A stretch of DNA of 64,000 bases, taken from NCBI GenBank assembly GCA_900319105.1, contig ONND01000004.1, forward strand, positions 1 through 64,000. The letters are read 5' to 3'. The stretch comes from an uncultured Bacteroidales bacterium. Its GTDB lineage: Bacteria > Bacteroidota > Bacteroidia > Bacteroidales > Paludibacteraceae. The position numbers were made by a program, and so were the translations under genes. The notes below the pieces were generated by a model, which saw only the letters and a list, made by a program, of their open reading frames with translations, made no database searches and was not told the DNA's origin. Within the stretch, counting starts at the first letter, position 1; each line of letters begins with the position of its first letter. Of the stretch, positions 52,996 through 59,192 are shown piece after piece.

Positions 52996-54492
52996 CTTCG
53001 CATATTTGCGAACCTCCTCATGGTCGTCAAAATGGTGCTTGACGCCTTTGATGATCTGATAGTCCTCATGGCCCTTGCCGGCAACTAAGATCACATCGCC
53101 TTGTTGCGCAAGAGTGCAAGCGGTCTGTATCGCCGTCGCACGGTCTTCGATAACCAGCGTGCTGCGCAGTTCCTCTTCTGTCAGACCTGCTTTCATATCG
53201 TTCAGGATGTCTGCCGGCTCTTCGTCACGCGGGTTGTCCGAGGTCAGGATCAACTGCTCGCTGCCGCGTTTCGCGATCTGCGCCATCATCGGCCGTTTAC
53301 CCTTGTCCCGATTTCCTCCGCAACCGATAACAGTAATGAGTTTCCTTTGTCCATTGTCCATTGTCCTTTGTCCATTGTCCAAGATCTCCCGTATCGTCTG
53401 GATCACATTATCAACCGCGTCCGGCGTGTGGGCATAATCAACGATTGCCGTCCAGCCTTTCTTGCTCTGTATGGTCTCAAACCGGCCGTTCACGGGTTTC
53501 AGCGTGCTCAGCACGCGCAGTACATCCAACTCCTCAAATCCCAAACACAACGCCGCGCCGTAGATGCACAGCAGGTTGCTGACGTTGAATCGGCCTACAA
53601 GCGGAACGAACACCTCCTTGCCGTTCATATTCAGCATCATTCCCTCAAAACCCTCTTCCAAGATCTGCGCTTTATAGTCCGCCAGCGAACGGGTGGAGTA
53701 GGTCTTCACTTCTGCTTGGCAGTTTTGCGTCATGACGAGTCCGTTCTTGTCGTCTTTGTTCGTCACGGCGAACGCACTCTTCTTCAGTCCGTCAAACAGC
53801 CGCTTCTTTGTATCGCGGTAGTTGTCAAACGTCTTATGGTAGTCGATATGATCCCTTGTCAGGTTGGTGAACAGAGCCCCATCGAAATCCAAGCCGGCGA
53901 TACGTTCCTGCGCAATCGCGTGCGAACTCACCTCCATGAACGCGTACTCACAACCCGCATCCACCATCCGTCTCAGCAAGCCGTTCAACTCAATCGCGTC
54001 CGGCGTCGTGTGGGTCGCAGGAACGGCCTCGTCCTCGATATAGTTCACCACGGTAGAGAGCAATCCCGCCTTGTGACCTAATGCCCGCACAAGTTTGTAT
54101 AGCAGGGTCGCGATGGTCGTCTTTCCGTTCGTGCCCGTCACACCGACTAACGTCAGCTTCTTACTCGGCTCGCCGAACCATTTGCTCGCCAGCAATCCCA
54201 ACGCCTTATCTGTGTTCTCAACGAGAATATACGTGGAACTTATCTCCTCCCCTCCATGGGGAGGCTGGGTGGGGCTTAGGTACTCTCTCTTACTCAGTAC
54301 TATCGCCGCTGCCCCTTTGGCGACACAACCATCAATGAACGTGTGTCCATCTACTGCTGTGCCTACCTGGGCAACAAACAGATCACCCGGACCTATTTTC
54401 CGGCTGTCGAAATGCAGACCCTTGATCTCCTTTTCTGTACTTCCGATCACCTCAATCGGCTCAATTACTTCCAATAATTCACTGAGTATCAT
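52993..54492 (-). CDS. murE: UDP-MurNAc-tripeptide synthetase (meso-diaminopimelate-adding)
   Basis: 499 aa. ATP loop VTGTNGKTTIATLL (117-130), EVSSHAIAQERI and TNLTRDHIDYH. The substrate motif DNPR (419-422) indicates meso-diaminopimelate as the amino acid added. Two segments look foreign: residues 71-85 (LSPTQPPHGGEE), encoded by a G-rich palindromic element at 54246-54280, and residues 372-383 (DNGQRTMDNGQR), encoded by five heptamers at 53345-53379. Both lie between conserved blocks and keep the frame. Lies 27 bases after ftsI. Confidence 0.95.
   Translation of the reverse strand: MILSELLEVIEPIEVIGSTEKEIKGLHFDSRKIGPGDLFVAQVGTAVDGHTFIDGCVAKGAAAIVLSKREYLSPTQPPHGGEEISSTYILVENTDKALGLLASKWFGEPSKKLTLVGVTGTNGKTTIATLLYKLVRALGHKAGLLSTVVNYIEDEAVPATHTTPDAIELNGLLRRMVDAGCEYAFMEVSSHAIAQERIAGLDFDGALFTNLTRDHIDYHKTFDNYRDTKKRLFDGLKKSAFAVTNKDDKNGLVMTQNCQAEVKTYSTRSLADYKAQILEEGFEGMMLNMNGKEVFVPLVGRFNVSNLLCIYGAALCLGFEELDVLRVLSTLKPVNGRFETIQSKKGWTAIVDYAHTPDAVDNVIQTIREILDNGQRTMDNGQRKLITVIGCGGNRDKGKRPMMAQIAKRGSEQLILTSDNPRDEEPADILNDMKAGLTEEELRSTLVIEDRATAIQTACTLAQQGDVILVAGKGHEDYQIIKGVKHHFDDHEEVRKYAK
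53345..53379. repeat. Heptamer array inside murE
   Basis: CTTTGTC, CATTGTC, CATTGTC, CTTTGTC, CATTGTC. Read on the coding strand it encodes the DNGQRTM-type heptapeptide, the same protein signature as the larger array in rsmH. Confidence 0.8.
54246..54280. repeat. G-rich palindromic element inserted in murE
   Basis: CTCCCCTCC and GGGGAGG form an imperfect palindrome around CAT, followed by TGGGTGGGGCTTAG. A related sequence lies in the ruvA leader at 15385-15420. In murE it is in frame and encodes PTQPPHGGEE in a surface loop position. Confidence 0.6.
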
Positions 54493-54519
54493 GCTAAATT
54501 TTTTTATGTTCGTAAAATA

Positions 54520-56313
54520 TTATCTCTTTTCCAAATGTTTTTCTCCATCCTTCCACACATAACATCCCGTGTACGCCATCGTTTTCTCGGCAATCACCCT
54601 CACGGCACTGCCGCAATCCATACCTGCGTCGTACGGAAATTTCGGATCCTCGATCATGCAGATACATGTGTACCGCGGGTTCTCCTCCGGGAAATAACCG
54701 ACGAACGTGATACGGTGTCGTCTGGCGGAGTAACCATGCCCGCGCACAAACAGCTGGGCCGTTCCGGTTTTACCGGCGATAGACACCAGTTTCGATTGCG
54801 CCTTGCGACTCCATTTCTTCGCCGCCGCAGTGCCCAAATGCTCATCCCAAACGACGTCATGCAGCGCCCCTTTGATGTCGCGCAGCGTGCGGTTGGAGCA
54901 AATAGACGACTTGACTGTCTCCGTCCGAAAACTCTTCTCTACCTCGCCGTTCTGCTGGATAGCGGTCACTAACATCGGACGTACCATCCGCCCGTTGTTG
55001 GCGATAGCGTTGTAGAACATCAGTATCTGCATCGGACTCAACTCTACCGAGTAGCCGTAACTCATCTTACTCAGCGTCACCGTGTCGCGCGGCACGTCGA
55101 TTCGCGCTTTGTCTGCGCCCGGGATCTCGCAGTAGATACTGTCCATCAATCCCATTTTCTCTATTCTGCGAACGAATTTCTTCGCCGATCCTTCATAACT
55201 CCGCGTGATCAGTTTGGCTAATGCGATATTCGAGGACACCGCTAACGCACTTCTCACCGTCAGCAATGTGTCCATCGGGTGGGCGTCGGTATGCTTGACC
55301 GTGAAGTATTTCCAGGGTTGTCGGCTGACGCTCACGGTGTCGTCAATCTCTATTTTGCCGTCGTCCAGAGCGGCTACCAGAGCGATCGTCTTGAAGGTCG
55401 AACCGGGTTCTACACGTTGTACGGCATGGTTCTGCGCCTCGTAGTACTCGCCGTCTTCCGAGCGGTCGATGTTAGCGATCGCACGGATGTAACCCGTCTG
55501 TGTCTCCATGAGGATCGCACATCCCCATTGGGCATTGCGCTCTGCCGTCTTGGCGATCAACGTGTGCTCCACGATGTCCTGCAGGTTCGCGTCGATAGTC
55601 GTCACGATATCCAAGCCGTCTTTCGCTTCTTCAACCGTCACCGACTCGTACCGGCCGCCTATCTTCTGAATACTGCTCATGCCGTCTTCGCCGCGTAACT
55701 CTTCGTCAAAACGTTTCTCCAGACCCGAGTTGCCACCGCCGCCTTCACCGTAGATACCGCCTATCGTACGGCTCGCTAAAATACCGTACGGCTTGATCCG
55801 GCGATGCTGGTCCTCAAAGAAAATACCGCTTTTGTATTTGCCTTTCTTGATCAGTTGGTTCTGCAGCAATGCCTGCCGCTGCAGGTAATTGATCCGGTGG
55901 TCGCACACCCTCAATCGCTTTTCGCCTCTCCGGTAGGCGTTCGTGATACGCGCTTTGTATTCCGCCTGACTCTTGTCACCCACGATAGTCGCTAAATCAG
56001 CCGCCAGCGAGTCGATATGTTGCGTGAAAAGTGCCCCTTTATTATCGTGCAACGCGGGCACGCGTGTATCCATATACATATAGTATTGCGGCATGCTGCT
56101 TGCCAACAGCCGACCGTTGCAATCGAGTATATTCCCGCGTGTCGCCAGAATAGGTTTGTTCGTCGGCACTTGTTTCTCCGCCACTTTCAACCATGCCTCA
56201 CGTTCCACCGCCTGGATGTAAATGATCTTACCCAGCACGGCTACAAAGCCCAACAGAATGACGATGAATATCATCGCAAACCGCCATACCGTATTTCTTT
56301 GCTCGTCAGACAT
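54520..56313 (-). CDS. ftsI: Division-type transpeptidase, class B penicillin-binding protein (FtsI)
   Basis: 597 aa. One N-terminal membrane helix (about 10-34), dimerisation domain with RGNILDCNGRLLA (59-71), and transpeptidase domain with GSTFK (catalytic Ser305, Lys308), SSN (360-362) and KTGTA (515-519). C-terminal PASTA domains, found in many Bacteroidota FtsI proteins of about 700 residues, are absent. Crosslinks septal peptidoglycan with FtsW. One base separates its start from the ftsL stop. Confidence 0.93.
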   Translation of the reverse strand: MSDEQRNTVWRFAMIFIVILLGFVAVLGKIIYIQAVEREAWLKVAEKQVPTNKPILATRGNILDCNGRLLASSMPQYYMYMDTRVPALHDNKGALFTQHIDSLAADLATIVGDKSQAEYKARITNAYRRGEKRLRVCDHRINYLQRQALLQNQLIKKGKYKSGIFFEDQHRRIKPYGILASRTIGGIYGEGGGGNSGLEKRFDEELRGEDGMSSIQKIGGRYESVTVEEAKDGLDIVTTIDANLQDIVEHTLIAKTAERNAQWGCAILMETQTGYIRAIANIDRSEDGEYYEAQNHAVQRVEPGSTFKTIALVAALDDGKIEIDDTVSVSRQPWKYFTVKHTDAHPMDTLLTVRSALAVSSNIALAKLITRSYEGSAKKFVRRIEKMGLMDSIYCEIPGADKARIDVPRDTVTLSKMSYGYSVELSPMQILMFYNAIANNGRMVRPMLVTAIQQNGEVEKSFRTETVKSSICSNRTLRDIKGALHDVVWDEHLGTAAAKKWSRKAQSKLVSIAGKTGTAQLFVRGHGYSARRHRITFVGYFPEENPRYTCICMIEDPKFPYDAGMDCGSAVRVIAEKTMAYTGCYVWKDGEKHLEKR

Positions 56314-56314
56314 G

Positions 56315-56629
56315 TTATTTTATCTTCACCGGCGGCACATTGTTCTCTTTGAGGTTGCTTCCTTTTTCCTGCAGCGCCTCGATGATCTGGCTCTGCCGCG
56401 TCGTGTTCGTTAACTCCGCACTGATCGTCATGTACCGGAATTTGGCGTCAAGCATCTCTTTCTTCGTGTCCGTCAGGTATTTCTGTTGCTCTGCCGCCTG
56501 ATAACCCACCAATATATACAGAAAGAACAGCGCCACAATAAGACCAATCAACGGGTATTGTTCCCGAAAACCCTTACTGCGGAACTTATCTCCGTTCAGC
56601 CAACTCTGTATGTCATGCGTATCTGCCAT
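56315..56629 (-). CDS. ftsL: FtsL-like division protein
   Basis: 104 aa from ATG 56629. The longer frame from 56683 reads back into rsmH. One membrane helix (YPLIGLIVALFFLYILVGY, about 26-44) separates a short cytoplasmic N-terminus from a periplasmic coiled-coil (AAEQQKYLTDTKKEMLDAKFRY). Sequence conservation is low, so the call rests on position between rsmH and ftsI plus topology. Partner of a DivIC-type protein in activating FtsWI. Confidence 0.8.
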   Translation of the reverse strand: MADTHDIQSWLNGDKFRSKGFREQYPLIGLIVALFFLYILVGYQAAEQQKYLTDTKKEMLDAKFRYMTISAELTNTTRQSQIIEALQEKGSNLKENNVPPVKIK

Positions 56630-56642
56630 GATATAATAATTT

Positions 56643-57707
56643 TTATGTTTTTTCTTTTTTAATAGCGACGCGCAACTTGGCACTCCGGCTACGCGGGTTT
56701 CGTGCTACTTCTTCTTCGCTCGCCTCGCGGCCTTTCTCGATTACCTCAAACGGACTCAGGTTATTGCCGTAAAAATCCTTCTCGATAGTCCCTTCTAAGT
56801 TCCCGCTTCGGAAGAAATTCTTCACTAATCGGTCTTCTAACGAATGATACGTCAAGATTGCGATTCGTCCTCCGGGCTTCAGTAGATCCCGCGCCGCAAC
56901 TAACATCTCCCGCAATGCCCCTAACTCATCATTCACCTCTATCCGCAACGCCTGAAACAGCCGCGCTAAATCCTTCTTGTACTGCGCCGGAATCTCTAAT
57001 TCTACAATGTCCTTTGTACTTTGTCCTTTGTCCCTTTGTACCTTCTCAGGCGTGCGGCCAAGCACGGCTGAAATGAGCTCCTCCGTCCGCAAAATCGGCT
57101 TTTGAGAACGGGCCTTGCATATATTCTTCGCGATGCCCCTCCCGTTCTTTAATTCGCCGTATAACCAAAAAATCTTCGCTAATTCCTCCTCGCTGTACCC
57201 GTTGACAATATCCGCCGCGGTCCGTTTCGACGTCTGGTTCATGCGCATGTCCAGCGGTGCGCTATACCGGAAACTGAATCCCCGCTCCGGGCAATCGAAA
57301 TGATGAAAACTTACCCCTAAATCTGCCAGCAGTCCGTCTATCTCTTCCACTCCGTAATAGTCCATCCAATTCCGCAAATACCGGAAATTGCTATGCACAA
57401 ACGTCCATCTCGGATCCATTGTCCATTGTCCATTGTCCATTGTCCATTGTCCCTTGTCCCTTTGTACATTTATATAAGCCTCTATGTCCTGGTCAAACGA
57501 GTACAGATGTCCCTTATTTTGTACAGAACTTTTACAAGCCCTTTGTAAATTGTTAATTGTTATTTGTGAATTTTCGAGAGCTTCCAAAATAGCTCTCGAA
57601 TGTCCTCCTCCGCCGAAAGTGACATCCACATACACCCCGTTCGGCTTGATCGCCAAACCCTCTATCGTCTCTTTCAGCATCGCCGGTATGTGGTATATCT
57701 CTTCCAT
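56643..57707 (-). CDS. rsmH: 16S rRNA m4C1402 methyltransferase RsmH (MraW)
   Basis: 354 aa from ATG 57707; an upstream ATG at 57749 adds only heptamer-encoded residues. SAM-binding VYVDVTFGGGGHSRAIL (25-41), ADLGVSFHHFDCPERGFSFRY (128-148) and the late LTYHSLEDRLVKNFF. Three in-frame inserts absent from normal RsmH are encoded by short repeats: residues about 47-65, 81-98 (VQRDKGQWTMDNGQWTM) and 223-234 (VQRDKGQSTKD). The second and third share VQRDKGQ. All sit between conserved blocks, so the enzyme is probably functional. Confidence 0.93.
   Translation of the reverse strand: MEEIYHIPAMLKETIEGLAIKPNGVYVDVTFGGGGHSRAILEALENSQITINNLQRACKSSVQNKGHLYSFDQDIEAYINVQRDKGQWTMDNGQWTMDPRWTFVHSNFRYLRNWMDYYGVEEIDGLLADLGVSFHHFDCPERGFSFRYSAPLDMRMNQTSKRTAADIVNGYSEEELAKIFWLYGELKNGRGIAKNICKARSQKPILRTEELISAVLGRTPEKVQRDKGQSTKDIVELEIPAQYKKDLARLFQALRIEVNDELGALREMLVAARDLLKPGGRIAILTYHSLEDRLVKNFFRSGNLEGTIEKDFYGNNLSPFEVIEKGREASEEEVARNPRSRSAKLRVAIKKEKT
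57012..57040. repeat. Heptamer array in rsmH (third insert)
   Basis: CTTTGTA, CTTTGTC, CTTTGTC, CCTTTGTA. Encodes VQRDKGQSTKD. Confidence 0.75.
57415..57463. repeat. Seven-unit heptamer array in rsmH (second insert)
   Basis: Five exact TCCATTG units then TCCCTTG and TCCCTTT, tiling 57415-57463. Three units make 21 bases, so the protein shows a repeated heptapeptide (GQWTMDN, GQWTMDP). Confidence 0.9.
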
Positions 57708-57723
57708 TTTTATTTGTCTTCTA

Positions 57724-57864
57724 TCTATTGTCCATTGTCCATCGTCCATCGTCCATTATCTATTGTCCATCGTCCATTGTCCATTGTCTTTGAACAGTAG
57801 GTAATTAGTAGGTGATTAGTAGGTGATTAGTAGGTGATTCCGCCGACCATCTACCGACCAATAC
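57724..57864. repeat. mraZ-rsmH gap: nine heptamers, 11-base repeats and an inverted repeat
   Basis: Nine consecutive heptamers of the TCCATTG type tile 57724-57786. Then an 11-base unit (AGTAGGTGATT and variants) occurs four times over about 57797-57839. AACAGTAGGTA (57793-57803) and TACCTACTGTT (57862-57872) are perfect inverted repeats, and the second spans the mraZ stop codon (57865-57867). Confidence 0.8.
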
Positions 57865-58326
57865 CTACTGTTTAGCCTCCGTCTTTTTCATCTTAGCCCG
57901 TAATCGAGCCGCCAACTCGGTCTGACTCAAGCGTTTTGCCGCGAAGTTCTCCGGCGCCCACAACGCAAAGCGGTTCAGCATGCCTACAAAGAGTACATCC
58001 TGCTGTGCACCGATGGTCTCCAGGTTCTTCTTCTGCAGCAATATACGTCCCTGACCGTCCAACTCCATATATTCGGCATCCGCCATAAATTGCATCAGAA
58101 TCAGCTGGTCCTCCGGATCCCATTCGTCCAGTGCCGCACGCAGTTGCTCCACCTTCTCGTTCCAAACCTGCTCGGGGTAGAACATCAGACACTCGTTATC
58201 CGTATCTCTACGCATAACGATCCGTTTGCTCTCTGCCTCCGCTAAGATCTTACGGTAACTCGCCGGAACAAATATCCGTCCCTTCTCGTCCAACCGTCCT
58301 TCAATATTTCCTACAAAAGTCTGCAT
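57865..58326 (-). CDS. mraZ: Transcriptional regulator / division cluster protein MraZ
   Basis: 153 aa. Two SpoVT-AbrB-like halves: FVGNIEGRLDEKGRIFVPASYRKIL (5-29) and MADAEYMELDGQGRILLQKKNLETIG (about 80-105). The DxKGR- and DxQGR-type motifs are the DNA-contacting signatures of MraZ. Usually the first gene of the cluster and a repressor of it through repeated TGGG boxes; such boxes occur upstream at 58916-58930 and 59040-59054. Heptamers (ATAATTT, ACAATTT, ATAATTC, ACAATTA) tile 58331-58358 just before its start. Confidence 0.95.
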   Translation of the reverse strand: MQTFVGNIEGRLDEKGRIFVPASYRKILAEAESKRIVMRRDTDNECLMFYPEQVWNEKVEQLRAALDEWDPEDQLILMQFMADAEYMELDGQGRILLQKKNLETIGAQQDVLFVGMLNRFALWAPENFAAKRLSQTELAARLRAKMKKTEAKQ

Positions 58327-58360
58327 GTTAATAATTTACAATTTATAATTCACAATTAAC

Positions 58361-58387
58361 AAAGCGTCCTAGTGAATTTTGTGCAAA
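58361..58387. promoter_or_regulatory. 27-base element shared by the mraZ and mraY upstream regions
   Basis: Matches 52887-52913 at 23 of 27 positions, same orientation, around CTAGTGA, with AAAGC at one end and TGCAAA or TACAAA at the other. One copy lies 35 bases upstream of mraZ and the other 27 bases upstream of mraY. Role unknown. Confidence 0.5.
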
Positions 58388-58407
58388 GTTTTATATATGT
58401 ACGGATT

Positions 58408-58782
58408 CTATAAATTCCGTTTTTCGTTTTCGATATTTATTCGTGTGTTTTTTATGATTGTTGTAAGGATCTTACATATTTCGATAGCATCTGCCTTCAT
58501 GGATTTGTATGTTTCCTCGTTAATCAGTTCTGCAGTATAAGTGACTTCTATCCAATGGCATGTTTCATTAGCCTCTTTTAGGGCAATACTTAGCTTGTTG
58601 GCAAAGTCAGCCTTTGATACAGCGCTTACCGCTTCGCTACAATTGGCGCCAATAGATGTCCCGCTTCTGAAAAATTGGTCAGCGAGGCTATACTCTTTTT
58701 GATCCTTAATATATTTTGTGGCCTTCACAACGCGTTTGGTAAAAGCCTCTATTTTATCGCCTAATATCCCAAGTCCGTACAT
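58408..58782 (-). CDS. Four-helix bundle protein (23S rRNA intervening-sequence family)
   Basis: 124 aa, all helical. FTKRVVKATKYI, LADQFFRSGTSIGANCSEAVSAVSKADFANKLSIALKEANETCHWIEV is the typical core of the S23/IVP family. The proteins form pentamers and are found inside 23S rRNA intervening sequences or free in Bacteroidota genomes. Function unknown. It precedes mraZ by 81 bases and is downstream of the cluster promoter, so it is probably co-transcribed. Confidence 0.9.
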   Translation of the reverse strand: MYGLGILGDKIEAFTKRVVKATKYIKDQKEYSLADQFFRSGTSIGANCSEAVSAVSKADFANKLSIALKEANETCHWIEVTYTAELINEETYKSMKADAIEICKILTTIIKNTRINIENEKRNL

Positions 58783-58794
58783 ATTCTTGTTGCC

Positions 58795-58878
58795 CTTTGT
58801 AAATTGTACATTGTGAATTGTAAATTGTGCTTGTCGTCCTTTGTGAATTGTACATTATTAATTTTTAATTATTAATTG
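58795..58878. repeat. Twelve-unit heptamer array
   Basis: CTTTGTA, AATTGTA, CATTGTG, AATTGTA, AATTGTG, CTTGTCG, TCCTTTG, TGAATTG, TACATTA, TTAATTT, TTAATTA, TTAATTG tile the 84 bases exactly. The motif drifts from TTTGTA-like to TTAATTA-like along the array. It forms most of the 5' leader of the four-helix-protein/mraZ transcript. Confidence 0.75.
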
Positions 58879-58889
58879 AAAACACGCCG

Positions 58890-58897
58890 CAAAGGTA
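58890..58897 (-). promoter_or_regulatory. -7 element of the mraZ-cluster promoter
   Basis: TACCTTTG on the minus strand, an exact TAnnTTTG. The -33 box is weak. The spacer contains TATATCAAATATTTTTTG, partly like the conserved spacer of the other promoters. Confidence 0.7.
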
Positions 58898-58915
58898 CAA
58901 AAAATATTTGATATA

Positions 58916-58930
58916 ACCCACATTTCCCCA
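58916..58930 (-). promoter_or_regulatory. Probable MraZ operator, minus-strand pair
   Basis: On the minus strand TGGGG (58930-58926), five bases, TGGGT (58920-58916). Known MraZ operators are TGGGN repeats spaced by five bases. The pair lies about 19 bases upstream of the -7 box, over the expected -33 region, where a repressor would block polymerase. Confidence 0.6.
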
Positions 58931-59039
58931 CAAAAAAATTTTTCAATTGTTTTGTCAACAGGAAATTGACAGATTGGATAGCGTATATATCTGCTCATTT
59001 TCAGTAGTTTACGCGACTTATTAACATTTTAATAAAAAG

Positions 59040-59054
59040 TGGGGCTTTGTGGGG
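59040..59054 (+). promoter_or_regulatory. Probable MraZ operator, plus-strand pair
   Basis: TGGGG (59040-59044), CTTTG, TGGGG (59050-59054). Together with flanking bases it repeats, in inverse orientation, the pair at 58916-58930: both read GTGGGG, three bases, TGTGGG, then TATAT close by. Confidence 0.5.
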
Positions 59055-59104
59055 GTATATTGTTTTCTTTGCTCCAGAGACGCCTTCTCATGATGTATTT
59101 TTCT

Positions 59105-59137
59105 AAAAAAAAGCAGCCCGCCGAAAGGCAGGCTGCT
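59105..59137 (-). terminator. Rho-independent terminator of the SusD-type operon
   Basis: AGCAGCC (59112-59118) pairs with GGCTGCT (59131-59137), extended by GCC/GGC around GAAA. On the minus strand it is followed by eight T. Lies 56 bases past the stop at 59193. Confidence 0.9.
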
Positions 59138-59192
59138 ATGCAAGATCAAACTTGCAAATTAGGTTATTTTACTGTTTACTAAAACAGGCGGA

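Larger units (their letters stand above)
58783..59192. other. Control region upstream of the mraZ cluster
   Basis: No gene in these 410 bases. It holds a 12-unit heptamer array (58795-58878), a promoter (58890-58897), two inverted pairs of TGGG boxes (58916-58930, 59040-59054) and, on the far side, the terminator of the SusD-type operon (59105-59137). The remainder (58935-59035) is AT-rich with no feature I can name. Confidence 0.75.

Noticed and set aside
57708-57749. Upstream start of rsmH
   Set aside because: Adds only heptamer-encoded residues (MDDGQWTIDRRQIK) before the normal MEEIYHIPAM start.
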